Assembly: GCF_030519475.1 (NCBI RefSeq)
Contig: NZ_JAUMKD010000010.1
Location: 1-64,000 of the forward strand
DNA length: 64,000 nucleotides
From: Micromonospora sp. C28SCA-DRY-2
GTDB lineage: Bacteria > Actinomycetota > Actinomycetes > Mycobacteriales > Micromonosporaceae
Reading direction: 5' to 3'
In this document: one piece after another, positions 1-9,384 of the stretch
Layout of the letters: every line of letters begins with the position of its first letter
Position numbering within the stretch: position 1 is the stretch's first letter
Notes under the pieces: model-generated
Told to the model about the DNA's origin: nothing
Seen by the model: only the letters and a program-made list of their open reading frames with translations
The model's database searches: none
Program-made: the position numbers and the translations under genes

Positions 1-84
1 GTGAAGATCGGTCGGAGCGGTCGCGGGCGGGCGTCGGCTGGCCTATGTTCGAGGGGTCGGCGTCGGGCGAAGGGGGGTGGCGGG

Positions 85-3000
85 GTGGGTATCCGTACCT
101 TCATCGAGGGCTGGCCGGTCTACCGGCAGCTCACCGGCACCGACCCGCTCGGGCGGGGCGCGGCGGCGCAGTCGGCCCGCTCGGCCGAGCTGACCGCGCG
201 TACCGAGACGGCCGACCGGGTGGCGCGCTCGGTCTGCCCCTACTGCGCGGTGGGCTGCGGCCAGCGCGTGTACGTCAAGGACGACCGGGTGACCCAGATC
301 GAGGGCGACCCGGACAGCCCGATCTCCCGTGGTCGGCTCTGCCCGAAGGGCGCGGCCAGCAAGAGCCTGGTGACCAGCCCGCTGCGGCAGACGAAGGTCC
401 GCTACCGCCGGCCGTACGCCACGGAGTGGGAGGACCTGGACCTCGACGTCGCGCTCGACATGATCGCCGACCGGGTGCTCGCCGCGCGCGAGCAGACCTG
501 GGAGGACGTGGACAGCGAGGGCCGGCCGCTCAACCGCACGCTGGGCATCTCCAGCCTGGGCGGGGCGACGCTGGACAACGAGGAGAACTACCTCATCAAG
601 AAGCTGTTCACCGCGATGGGGGCGCTCCAGATCGAGAACCAGGCCCGGATTTGACACTCCGCCACCGTCCCCGGTCTGGGGACCAGCTTCGGTCGCGGCG
701 GCGCGACGGACTTCCAGCAGGACGTGGCGAACGCTGACGTCATCGTCATCCAGGGCTCGAACATGGCCGAGGCCCACCCGGTGGGTTTCCAGTGGGTGAT
801 GGAGGCCAAACGGCGCGGCGCCAAGGTCTTCCACGTCGACCCGCGGTTCACCCGGACCAGCGCGCTCGCCGACACGTACCTGCCGATCCGGGCCGGCTCG
901 GACATCGCCCTGCTCGGCGGGGTGGTGAACTACATCCTCAGCAACGAGCTGGACTTCCGGGAGTACGTGCTGGCGTACACCAACGCGGCGACGATCATCA
1001 GCGAGGAGTTCGTCGACACCGAGGACGGGGACGGCTTCTTCTCCGGGTTCGACCCGGAGACCGGCACGTATCAGCGGACCAGCTGGCAGTACGCCGGCCA
1101 GGAGACCCAGGCGGGGACGGCGGCGGAGGAGACCGACAAGGAGCGCGACGCCGCGGCCGGGCTGCGGCACGAGTCGCACGGCAGCCCCATCTCGGGTCGG
1201 AACCAGCGGGACGAGACGTTGCGGCACCCGCGCTGCGTCTACCAGATCCTCAAGCGGCACTTCGCCCGCTACACCCCGGAGATGGTGGAGCGGGCCTGCG
1301 GCGTGCCGCGGGAGAAGTTCCTGGAGCTGGCGCGGGCCTGGACGGAGAACTCCGGTCGGGAGCGCACCGGCGTGCTGATCTACTCGGTCGGCTGGACCCA
1401 GCACAGCGTCGGCGTGCAGTACATCCGCACCGGCGCGATCATCCAGCTGCTGCTGGGCAACGTGGGCCGCCCGGGTGGTGGGGTGCTGGCGCTGCGCGGG
1501 CACGCCAGCATCCAGGGCTCCACCGACATCCCGACGCTGTTCAACCTGCTGCCCGGCTACCTGCCGATGCCGCACCACGCCGACCACCCGACCTTCGACC
1601 AGTGGGTGGACAGCATCCGGCACCCGGGCCAGAAGGGGTTCTGGGGCAACGCGCGGGCCTACGGCGCCAGCCTGCTCAAGGCGTACTGGGCGGACGCGGC
1701 GACGCCGGAGAACGACTTCTGCTACGGCTACCTGCCCCGGATGACCGGCGACCACGGCACCTACCAGCAGGTGCTGAACATGATCGACGGCAAGGTGAAG
1801 GGCTACTTCCTGCTCGGTCAGAACCCGGCGGTGGGCTCGGCGCACGGTCGCGCGCAGCGGCTGGGCATGGCCAACCTGGACTGGCTGGTGGTCCGCGACC
1901 TGTTCATGATCGAAAGTGCCACGTTTTGGCGGAACAGCCCGGAGGTGGCCACCGGTGAGATCGTCCCGCAGGAGTGCCGCACCGAGGTGTTCTTCCTGCC
2001 GGCCGCGTCGCACGTGGAGAAGGAGGGCACCTTCACCCAGACCCAGCGGCTGTTGCAGTGGCGGGAGAAGGCCGTCGAGCCGCCGGGCGACTGCCGCTCC
2101 GAGCTGTGGTTCTTCTACCACCTCGGGCGCAAGCTGCGGGAGAAGCTGGCCGGCTCCCCGCACCCCCGCGACCGGGCGCTGCTCGACCTGGCCTGGGACT
2201 ACCCCACGCATGGTCCGCTGGCCGAGCCGAGCGCCGAGGCGGTGCTGCGCGAGGTCAACGGGTACGAGGTGGCGACCGGCCGCCCGCTGGCCTCGTTCAG
2301 CGAGGCCCGCGACGACGGTTCCACTGCCGTGGGCTGCTGGATCTACACCGGGGTGTACGCCGACGGGGTGAACCAGGCCGCCCGCCGCAAGTCCCGGCAC
2401 GAGCAGGACTGGGTGGCCGCCGAGTGGGGCTGGGCGTGGCCGGCGAACCGGCGCACCCTCTACAACCGCGCCTCCGCCGACCCGCAGGGGCGGCCGTGGA
2501 GCGAGCGGAAGAAGTACGTCTGGTGGGACGCCGAGGCCGGCGAGTGGACCGGCTACGACGTGCCGGACTTCGAGAAGACCAAACCGCCGACGTACCGGCC
2601 GCCGGAGGGCGCCTCCGGCCCGGCCGGGATCGCCGGCGACGACGCGTTCGTCATGCAGAGCGACGGCAAGGGCTGGCTGTACGTGCCGCGCGGGCTGATC
2701 GACGGGCCGTTGCCGACGCACTACGAGCCGCCCGAGTCGCCGGTGCGCAACCCGCTCTACCGGCAGCAGGCCAACCCGACCCGCAAGGTCTATACGCACC
2801 CGGTGAACTCGGTGAACCCCAGCCCGCCGGCGGAGCACAGCCAGGTGTTCCCGTACGTGTTCACGGTCAGCCGGCTCACCGAGCACCACACCGCGGGCGG
2901 GATGAGCCGCACCGTCCGGCCGCTGGCCGAGTTGCAGCCGGAGATGTTCGTGGAGGTGTCCCCGGAGCTGGCCGGCGAGGTGGGGCTGGCCCACCTGGGC

Positions 3001-3393
3001 TGGGCGCACCTGGTCAGCGGGCGGGCGGTGATCGAGGCGAAGGTGCTGGTCACCGACCGGCTCACCCCGCTGCGGGTGGACGGCCGGATCATCCACCAGG
3101 TGTGGCTGCCCTACCACTTCGGCGGTGAGGGGCTGGTCACCGGCGACTCCGCCAACGACCTGTTCGGGATCACCCTCGACCCGAACGTGCTGATCCAGGA
3201 GAGCAAGATCGGTACCTGCGACGTACGACCGGGCCGCCGCCCCACCGGGCCGGCCCTGCTGGACCTGGTGGCCGACTACCGGCGCCGGGCCGGCCTGGAA
3301 CCGGGCGCCGACCCCGGTCCCCGCCCACCCACCGTCACCCCCGGCGCGCACCCCGGCGTCGAGCACCGGCCGGATGGGGGAGGGTCGCGATGA
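85..3393 (+). CDS. fdnG: Selenocysteine formate dehydrogenase, alpha (molybdopterin) subunit
   Basis: This is the catalytic subunit of a respiratory-type formate dehydrogenase, oxidising formate to CO2 at a Mo/W-bis-MGD centre. GTG at 85 has an AAGGGGGG ribosome-binding site at 70-77. A [4Fe-4S] motif is seen at Cys51, Cys54, Cys58 and Cys86. The frame is interrupted only by TGA at 652-654, in the context ARI-U-HSATV, where the family has catalytic Sec or Cys (Sec190 here). The frame then runs on for over 900 residues through conserved molybdopterin oxidoreductase sequence to 3393, giving about 1102 aa, normal for the family. A SECIS-like hairpin follows the UGA, and tRNA-Sec, selA and selB lie downstream, so reading through as selenocysteine is strongly supported. 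An automatic caller would split it into a short 5' ORF and a 3' ORF near 724. The symbol is by analogy with FDH-N/FDH-O. Confidence 0.93.
667..683 (+). promoter_or_regulatory. Bacterial SECIS-like hairpin after the Sec UGA
   Basis: GTCCCC (667-672) and GGGGAC (678-683) form a perfect 6-bp stem capped by the five-base loop GGTCT, 12 nt after the UGA at 652-654. The Escherichia coli fdhF SECIS apical loop also presents GGUCU, the part bound by the SelB winged-helix domain. The fold and loop are seen directly; SelB binding is inferred. Confidence 0.8.
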
Positions 3394-4469
3394 GCCCCGG
3401 CCCGAACAGCTACTACGGCCCGCTGGACCCGGCCCCGGACGCGGGCTGGTCGGACGCCCCGCCGCGGATGGGCTTCTTCACCGACACCAGCGTCTGCATC
3501 GGCTGCAAGGCGTGCGAGGTGGCCTGCAAGGAGTGGAACGACGTGCCCGGCTCCGGGCTGGACCTGCTGGGCATGTCGTACGACAACACCGGCGCGCTGA
3601 CCGCCAACTCGTGGCGGCACGTCGCCTTCGTCGAGCAGGCCCGCCCGGCCGGCCACCGGACGCCCCCGTTCGCCGGAAACCCGACCGGCGGCTCGGTGAG
3701 CGCCTCGTCGGCGGCGGTGGCCGCCGGCAGCGGCAACCCCACCGGCACCGACCCGGGGGTGCCGCCCGGGTCACCCGACGCCGCGGCCCGGATGGCCGCC
3801 GGCCCGTCGAGCGACGCCACGCCGACGGCAGCCGGGACCCAGTTTCTCGGCATGCCCGGGGACGGGCCGCCGGGGCGGACCGGCAGCGCCGAGGGGCGCA
3901 CCGACTTCCGCTGGCTGATGATGTCCGACGTCTGCAAGCACTGCACCCACGCGGCCTGCCTGGACGTCTGCCCGACCGGGTCGCTGTTCCGCACCGAGTT
4001 CGGCACGGTGGTGGTGCAGGAGGACATCTGCAACGGCTGCGGCTACTGCATCTCCGCCTGCCCCTACGGGGTGATCGACCAGCGCAAGGGCGACGGCCGG
4101 GCGTGGAAGTGCACGCTCTGCTACGACCGGATCGGTGTCGGGAAGACACCGGCCTGCGCGCAGGCCTGCCCGACCGAGTCCATCCAGTACGGCCCGCTGG
4201 AGGAGCTGCGCGAACGGGCCGCCGCCCGGATGGCCACCCTGCACGACCGGGGCGTGCCGGAGGCGCGGCTGTACGGGCACGACCCGACCGACGGGGTCGG
4301 CGGCGACGGCGCCTTCTTCCTGCTGCTCGACGACCCGGAGGTGTACGGGCTGCCGCCGGACCCGGTGGTGACCACCCGCGACCTGCCGAAGATGTGGAAG
4401 CGGGCCGGCCTGGCCGCGTTGGCCATGGCGGCGGCCGCCGTCGCCGCGTTCGTCGGAGGTTCCTCGTGA
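3390..4469 (+). CDS. Formate dehydrogenase iron-sulfur (beta) subunit
   Basis: This four-cluster ferredoxin subunit carries electrons from the Mo subunit to the membrane subunit. ATG at 3390 overlaps the alpha-subunit stop (ATGA), so translation is coupled. The first cluster motif CIGCKACEVACKEWN starts at Cys36. Later motifs CKHCTHAACLDVCPTG, CNGCGYCISACPYG and CTLCYDR with CAQACP supply the remaining cysteines. Between the first and second motifs there is a Pro/Gly/Ala/Ser-rich insert of roughly 85 residues (about 85-170) that classical FdnH-type subunits lack. The C-terminus ends in an alanine-rich hydrophobic segment, a likely membrane anchor as in FDH-N. Length is 359 aa against about 290-330 typical. 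Confidence 0.9.
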   Translation: MSPGPNSYYGPLDPAPDAGWSDAPPRMGFFTDTSVCIGCKACEVACKEWNDVPGSGLDLLGMSYDNTGALTANSWRHVAFVEQARPAGHRTPPFAGNPTGGSVSASSAAVAAGSGNPTGTDPGVPPGSPDAAARMAAGPSSDATPTAAGTQFLGMPGDGPPGRTGSAEGRTDFRWLMMSDVCKHCTHAACLDVCPTGSLFRTEFGTVVVQEDICNGCGYCISACPYGVIDQRKGDGRAWKCTLCYDRIGVGKTPACAQACPTESIQYGPLEELRERAAARMATLHDRGVPEARLYGHDPTDGVGGDGAFFLLLDDPEVYGLPPDPVVTTRDLPKMWKRAGLAALAMAAAAVAAFVGGSS

Positions 4470-5635
4470 GTGACCGCCCGGTCGGCGACCGGTTCCGCCG
4501 CTTCCGCGACCGGCTCGCCGGCACCGCCGGCGGCCCTGACCCCACGGCCGGCGAGAGCCACGCCACCAGCTTCCGCCCGGACGCGCCGCGCAGCGACGCC
4601 GCCGCGCAGGCCGCCCGGCTGGCGCCCGTGCCGTCGGGGGCACCGACGCAGCGGCGCCGGGGCGGCCGGCGGGGGCGCGGCGGCGAGGAGCTGACCGTCC
4701 CGGCGGCCGGGTTCACCTCCTACTACGGGCGGCCGGTGCTGAAGCCGCCGGTGTGGAAGTGGGACATCGCCGCCTACCTGTTCACCGGCGGCCTGGCGGC
4801 CGGTTCGTCGCTGCTGGCCGCGGGCGGGCAGTTCACCGGCCGGCCGGGGCTGCGCCGGGCCGGGCGGCTCGCCGCGCTGGCGGCGGTCGGGGCCAGCACC
4901 GGCTTCCTGATCCGGGACCTGGGGCGGCCGGCCCGGTTCCACCACATGCTGCGGGTGGCCAAACCGACCTCGCCGATGTCGGTGGGCACCTGGATCCTCG
5001 CCGCGTTCGGCCCGGCGGCCGGCGTGGCGGCGGTCGCCGAGGCGGCGCCCTGGCTGCCCGAGGACGGCCTGCCGGGGCTGGCCCGGCGGGTGCTGCCGCC
5101 GGTCGGGCACGCCGCCGGGCTGGCCGCCGCGGCCACCGCGCCGGCCCTGGCCACGTACACCGGGGTGCTGCTGGCCGACACGGCCGTGCCGTCCTGGCAC
5201 GAGGCGTACCCGGAACTGCCGGTGATCTTCGCGGGCAGCGCGCTGGCCAGCGGCGCCGGCGTGGGTCTGCTCGCCGCGCCGCTCGGGCAGACCGGGCCGG
5301 CGCGGCGGATGGCGGTCGCCGGCGCGGCGCTGGAGCTGTACGGCTCGCACCGGGTGGAGACCCGGCTCGGGCTGCTCAGCGAGCCGTACCGGATCGGCCG
5401 GGCGGGGCGGCTGCTGCGGGCCGGGCGGGTGCTGACCGCCGCCGGGGTGGCCGGCGCGCTGCTCGGCGGGCGCAGCCGGGCGGTCTCCGCGCTCTCCGGC
5501 GCGGCGCTGCTGGCGGCGTCGGTGGCGACCCGGTTCGGCATCTTCCACGGCGGCGTCGCCTCGGCGCGGGATCCGAAGTACACGGTGGTGCCGCAGCGCG
5601 AACGGCTGGCCCGCCGGGCGGCGGTGCAGGACTGA
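4466..5635 (+). CDS. NrfD/PsrC-type membrane subunit of formate dehydrogenase
   Basis: This polytopic quinone-interacting subunit completes the formate dehydrogenase operon and replaces the cytochrome b FdnI type. GTG at 4466 overlaps the previous stop (GTGA) and has GGAGG at 4455-4459. The first ~80 residues are hydrophilic, Pro/Arg-rich and probably cytosolic. They lead into YYGRPVLKPPVWKWDIAAY, the usual NrfD entry motif, and then about eight hydrophobic helices. SYYGPLD near the N-terminus of the beta subunit and TSYYGRPV here are alike, which may be a shared assembly contact; that is speculation. Product about 389 aa. Confidence 0.85.
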   Translation: MSDRPVGDRFRRFRDRLAGTAGGPDPTAGESHATSFRPDAPRSDAAAQAARLAPVPSGAPTQRRRGGRRGRGGEELTVPAAGFTSYYGRPVLKPPVWKWDIAAYLFTGGLAAGSSLLAAGGQFTGRPGLRRAGRLAALAAVGASTGFLIRDLGRPARFHHMLRVAKPTSPMSVGTWILAAFGPAAGVAAVAEAAPWLPEDGLPGLARRVLPPVGHAAGLAAAATAPALATYTGVLLADTAVPSWHEAYPELPVIFAGSALASGAGVGLLAAPLGQTGPARRMAVAGAALELYGSHRVETRLGLLSEPYRIGRAGRLLRAGRVLTAAGVAGALLGGRSRAVSALSGAALLAASVATRFGIFHGGVASARDPKYTVVPQRERLARRAAVQD

Positions 5636-5680
5636 CCCTTCCCCGCGCGGGCCCGCCACCGCTGTGGTCAAATGCTCGGT

Positions 5681-5776
5681 GGAGGCGTTCAGGCGGCTGG
5701 TGCCCCTCCCGGTCTTCAAAACCGGTGTGGTCCGGGACCCGGGCCAGGCGGGTTCGATTCCCGTCCGTCTCCGCCA
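5681..5776 (+). tRNA. selC: tRNA-Sec (anticodon UCA)
   Basis: The 96-nt transcript has a GGAGGCG/CGTCTCC acceptor arm (one G-T pair), a T arm GCGGG-TTCGATT-CCCGT, and an anticodon arm CCGGT-CTTCAAA-ACCGG that places UCA in the loop. It also has a long variable arm and an encoded CCA end. Length, long extra arm and UCA anticodon identify tRNA-Sec. It lies 45 nt after the formate dehydrogenase operon and 17 nt before selA. Confidence 0.95.
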
Positions 5777-5793
5777 AGCAGCGGGGAGATCAC

Positions 5794-7101
5794 GTGACAG
5801 GGGACGGCCGCGCCGATCCGCGCCGGCGGGTGCCGCGCACCGACGCGCTGCTCGCCGACCCCGCGCTGGTCGCCGCCGCCGGCACGCTGGGCCGGGACCG
5901 GGTCAAGGCCGCCGTCCACCGGGCGCAGGAGCGGGCCCGCCGCGGCGAGATCGCCCCCGACGAGGTACGCGAGGCCGCACTCGCCGCGCTGCCCGCGCCG
6001 GCGCCCCGGTCGGTGCTCAACGCCACCGGGGTGGTGCTGCACACCAACCTCGGCCGGGCGGCGCTGTCGCCGGCCGCGGTCGCCGCGGTGGTCGCCGCCG
6101 CCGGGCACACCGATGTGGAACTCGACCTGCGCACCGGCCGGCGGGCCCGGCGGGGCCGCGACGCCCTGGACGCCCTCGCGGCCGCCGTGCCGGACGCCGG
6201 CGCGGTGCACGTGGTCAACAACGGCGCCGCCGCGCTGGTGCTGGCCGCCACCGCGCTGGCATCCGGCGGCGAGATCGTGGTCAGCCGGGGCGAGCTGGTG
6301 GAGATCGGCGACGGGTTCCGGCTGCCGGACCTGCTGGAGAGCACCGGCGCGCGGCTGCGCGAGGTGGGCACCACCAACCGCACCACGCTGGCCGACTACG
6401 CCGCCGCGATCGGCCCGCGCACCGGGTTCGTGCTGAAGGTGCACCCGTCCAACTTCCAGGTCACCGGCTTCACCTCGGCGGTGCCGGTGCGGCGGCTGGC
6501 CACCCTCGGCGTGCCGGTGGTGGCCGACATCGGCTCCGGGCTGCTCGCCCCGGACCCGCTGCTGCCCGACGAACCGGACGCCGCGAGCACCCTGCGCGCC
6601 GGCGCCGCGCTGGTCACCGCCAGCGGCGACAAGCTGCTCGGCGGCCCGCAGGCGGGGCTGCTGCTCGGCGCGGCCGACCTGGTCGAGCGGCTGCGCCGGC
6701 ACCCGCTCGCCCGGGCGCTGCGGGTGGACAAGCTGACCCTGGCCGCGCTGGCCGCCACGGTGGGCGACCCGGCCACCCCGACCCGGGCGGCGCTGCACGC
6801 CGACGCCGGCGGCCTGCGGGAGCGGACCGAGCGGTTGCGCGACCGGCTCGCCGCCGACGGCTGCAAGGCCGAGGTGGTGCCGGCCGCCGCGGTGGTCGGC
6901 GGCGGCGGCGCCCCCGGCGTGGAGCTGGACTCGTGGGCGCTGAGCCTGCCCGAGCGGTACGCCGAGCCGCTGCGCACCGGCGAACCGCCGGTGCTCGGCC
7001 GGGTGGTGCGCGGCCGGCTGCTGCTGGACCTGCGCTGCGTGCCGGCCGACGCCGACGACGCGGTGCGGGCCGCCGTGCTGCGGGTGCCGGGGGACGGCTG
7101 A
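5794..7101 (+). CDS. selA: L-seryl-tRNA(Sec) selenium transferase
   Basis: SelA converts seryl-tRNA-Sec to selenocysteyl-tRNA-Sec with selenophosphate, using PLP. GTG at 5794 has GGGGAGA at 5783-5789, 17 nt after the end of tRNA-Sec, so the two are likely co-transcribed. NATGVVLHTNLGRA near the N-terminus is a family signature. SGDKLLGGPQAGL contains the PLP lysine (about Lys280). Length 435 aa is slightly short of the usual ~460. Selenophosphate synthetase (selD), the other gene needed, is not in this window. Confidence 0.95.
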   Translation: MTGDGRADPRRRVPRTDALLADPALVAAAGTLGRDRVKAAVHRAQERARRGEIAPDEVREAALAALPAPAPRSVLNATGVVLHTNLGRAALSPAAVAAVVAAAGHTDVELDLRTGRRARRGRDALDALAAAVPDAGAVHVVNNGAAALVLAATALASGGEIVVSRGELVEIGDGFRLPDLLESTGARLREVGTTNRTTLADYAAAIGPRTGFVLKVHPSNFQVTGFTSAVPVRRLATLGVPVVADIGSGLLAPDPLLPDEPDAASTLRAGAALVTASGDKLLGGPQAGLLLGAADLVERLRRHPLARALRVDKLTLAALAATVGDPATPTRAALHADAGGLRERTERLRDRLAADGCKAEVVPAAAVVGGGGAPGVELDSWALSLPERYAEPLRTGEPPVLGRVVRGRLLLDLRCVPADADDAVRAAVLRVPGDG

Positions 7102-7104
7102 GCC

Positions 7105-8865
7105 ATGTGGGTGGTGGCCACCGCCGGGCACGTGGACCACGGCAAGTCGACGCTGGTGCGGGCGCTGACCGGGATGGAACCGGACCGGTGGGCCGAGGAG
7201 CGCCGCCGGGGCATGACCATCGACCTGGGGTTCGCCTGGACCACGCTGCCGTCCGGCGGGACTGTCGCCTTCGTCGACGTGCCCGGGCACGAGCGGTTCG
7301 TGCCGAACATGCTCGCCGGGGTCGGCCCGGTGCCCGCCGCGCTGGTCGTGGTGGCCGCCGACGAGGGCTGGATGCCGCAGTCCGCCGAGCACCTGGCGGC
7401 GCTGGACGCGCTCGGGGTGTCGTACGGCCTGCTGGTGGTGACCCGCGCGGACCTGGCCGACCCGGGGCCGGCGTTGGCCCGGGCCCGGGCGGAGCTGGCC
7501 GCGACCTCGCTCGGCCCGGTGGAGGCGGTGGCGGTCAGCGCGGTCACCGGCGCCGGCCTGCCCGAGCTGCGGGCGGCGCTGGACCGGCTGGCCGCCCGGC
7601 TGCCCGCGCCGGCGACGGACGCGGCGGTGCGGCTCTGGGTGGACCGCTGCTTCACCGTCCGGGGCAGCGGCACGGTGGTCACCGGCACCCTCGGCGCCGG
7701 CCGGCTGCGCGTCGACGACGAGCTGGAACTGGCCACCACCGGCGAGCCGGTGCGGGTGCGCGGCCTGCACCGCCTCGGTGCCGCGACGGCGCGGGTCGAC
7801 GCGGTGGCGCGGGTGGCGGTGAACCTGCGCGGCGTCCCGCGGGACCGGCTGGCCCGCGGGGACGCGCTGCTCACCCCCGGCCGGTTCCGGCTGACCGACC
7901 TGCTCGACGTGCGGCTCGCCGGTGACCCGGTCGCCGACCTGCCGGCCACCCTCACCCTGCACGTCGGCTCCGCCGCCGTGCCGGCCCGGGTCCGCCCGCT
8001 CGGCCCGGACACCGCTCGGCTGCGGCTGGCCCGCCCGCTGCCGCTGCTGGTCGGTGACCGGGCGCTGCTGCGCGACCCCGGTCGCCACCACGTCGCCGGC
8101 GGGGTGACCGTGCTGGACGTGGCGCCCCCACCGCTGGCCCGCCGGGGCGCCGCGGCCGCCCGCGCCGCCCTGCTGGCCGACCTGGACGGCCGCCCCGACC
8201 TGGCCGGGGAGCTGCGCCGTCGCCGGCTGGCCCGGGTCAGCGACCTGGTCCGCACCGGGGTCGAGGTCACCGTCCCGCCGGTGGCCGGGGACTGGCTGGC
8301 CGACCCGGAGCACTGGCGGCAGCTCGCCGTCCGGCTCGGCGAGGAGGTCACCCGCCACGGCCGGGAACACCCGCTGGAGCCCGGCGCGCCGGTCGAGCTG
8401 CTCCGGCGGCGACTCGGCCTGCCCGACCGGGCGCTGGTCGAGGCCCTGGTGCGCCCGCCGCTGCGGCTGCGCGCCGGGCGGGTGACCGCGTCCGCGGCCG
8501 ACGCGCTGCCCGAGCCGGTGGCCCGCGCCGTGGCCCGCCTCCGGGCCGAGTACGCCGACCGGCCGTTCCGCGCCCCGGAGGCCGCCGACCTCGCCGGCCT
8601 CGGCCTCGGTCCGCGCGAGATCGGCGCCGCGGTGCGCGCCGGGGCGCTGCTGCGGCTGGCCGAGAACGTGGTGCTGCTGCCCGGCGCCGCCGACGCGGCG
8701 GTGCGGGTGCTGGCCGGGCTGCCGCAGCCGTTCACGCTCAGCGCGGCCCGGCAGGCGCTGGACACCACCCGGCGGGTCGCCGTGCCGCTGCTGGAGCTGC
8801 TGGACCGCCGCGGGGTCACCCGCCGGCTGCCCGACGACGCCCGGGTCGTGGTCACCGCGGGCTGA
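7105..8865 (+). CDS. selB: Selenocysteine-specific translation elongation factor SelB
   Basis: SelB delivers selenocysteyl-tRNA to the ribosome at UGA codons marked by a SECIS hairpin. The G1 loop AGHVDHGKST, the RRRGMTIDLGF switch and G3 DVPGHERF are at residues about 7-70; TRAD stands where NKxD is usual in EF-Tu. An EF-Tu-like beta-barrel region and C-terminal winged-helix repeats follow, the latter being the SECIS-binding part. ATG at 7105 follows the selA stop after 3 nt. The 586 aa length is normal for actinobacteria. Confidence 0.95.
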   Translation: MWVVATAGHVDHGKSTLVRALTGMEPDRWAEERRRGMTIDLGFAWTTLPSGGTVAFVDVPGHERFVPNMLAGVGPVPAALVVVAADEGWMPQSAEHLAALDALGVSYGLLVVTRADLADPGPALARARAELAATSLGPVEAVAVSAVTGAGLPELRAALDRLAARLPAPATDAAVRLWVDRCFTVRGSGTVVTGTLGAGRLRVDDELELATTGEPVRVRGLHRLGAATARVDAVARVAVNLRGVPRDRLARGDALLTPGRFRLTDLLDVRLAGDPVADLPATLTLHVGSAAVPARVRPLGPDTARLRLARPLPLLVGDRALLRDPGRHHVAGGVTVLDVAPPPLARRGAAAARAALLADLDGRPDLAGELRRRRLARVSDLVRTGVEVTVPPVAGDWLADPEHWRQLAVRLGEEVTRHGREHPLEPGAPVELLRRRLGLPDRALVEALVRPPLRLRAGRVTASAADALPEPVARAVARLRAEYADRPFRAPEAADLAGLGLGPREIGAAVRAGALLRLAENVVLLPGAADAAVRVLAGLPQPFTLSAARQALDTTRRVAVPLLELLDRRGVTRRLPDDARVVVTAG

Positions 8866-8908
8866 CCCGGCCACCGGCAAGCCGCCCCACGGGCGCGCGG
8901 CGGTCACC

Positions 8909-8914
8909 TAGCGT
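8909..8914 (+). promoter_or_regulatory. -10 box of a leaderless promoter
   Basis: TAGCGT ends 6 nt before the ATG at 8921, and no Shine-Dalgarno sequence precedes that ATG. This spacing is the standard arrangement for leaderless actinobacterial transcripts. Confidence 0.5.
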
Positions 8915-8920
8915 TACCAC

Positions 8921-9118
8921 ATGGACCCTTCAGCGATCTGGCGGGACCGGCAGCACAAGTGGCGGATCGAGGCGTACCGGGCGCCCGACCTGCGGTTCGC
9001 CATCTTCGCCACCAACGGCACCACCGAGTCCGCCCCGCTGTGGCTGTTCGGGATGTCGGCGCTGGCCCGCTGGCTGATGTCGCACAAGATCTCGCTCGAC
9101 GACCTGGAGGTCGACTGA
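8921..9118 (+). CDS. Small conserved hypothetical protein
   Basis: A 65-residue soluble protein with no family I can name. It begins MDPSAIWRDRQHKWRIEAYR, contains the hydrophobic block PLWLFGMSALARWLM and ends in an acidic tail. Codon third positions are strongly G/C, as in real genes here. A -10 box directly before ATG supports the start and separate transcription from selB. Confidence 0.65.
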   Translation: MDPSAIWRDRQHKWRIEAYRAPDLRFAIFATNGTTESAPLWLFGMSALARWLMSHKISLDDLEVD

Positions 9119-9207
9119 GGCGCTACGCCCGAACGGGGGATTGTTCCGGAAAAGCCCGTTGACCGACTGTTCCCGCCCGTACGGTGCGGTACGTGAAGGA
9201 CCGAGGA

Positions 9208-9378
9208 ATGCGTACCTTTCTCACGGTGCTCGCCGGGCTCGCCGTGATCTACTTCGGCACCACCGGCCGCAGTCCCGAGGAGGGCGGCGGGGTCACCGGC
9301 GGCCTGGTGGTGCTCGCCCTGCTGGCGGCCCTGCTGGTCTGGCACCTCACCAAGCCGGGGAACACACCGACGAAGTGA
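9208..9378 (+). CDS. Small two-helix membrane protein
   Basis: Begins MRTFLTVLAGLAVIYFG, one hydrophobic helix, then a short polar linker with SPEEGGG, a second helix (LVVLALLAALLVWHL) and a short polar tail; 56 aa. ATG at 9208 is chosen for AAGGA at 9196-9200 with good spacing; GTG codons at 9184 and 9193 are in-frame alternatives that would add 5-8 residues. Function unknown. It converges on the gene ending at 9385. Confidence 0.5.
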   Translation: MRTFLTVLAGLAVIYFGTTGRSPEEGGGVTGGLVVLALLAALLVWHLTKPGNTPTK

Positions 9379-9384
9379 GGCCGG

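Noticed and set aside
652..654. TGA in the formate dehydrogenase gene as a nonsense mutation
   Set aside because: Frame and homology continue on both sides, the residue position is the catalytic Sec/Cys, a SECIS-like hairpin follows and the Sec machinery is adjacent.
43..3366. 1107-aa open frame on the minus strand across the formate dehydrogenase gene
   Set aside because: It is a shadow of GC-rich codons: its Pro/Arg/His/Val-rich translation has no domain and the opposite strand carries a complete recognised family. The same holds for 5716-8907(-) over selA/selB and 29000-32206(-) over gcvP.
9159..9185. TTGACC/TACGGT as promoter of the small membrane gene
   Set aside because: The spacer is only 15 nt, too short to call with confidence.
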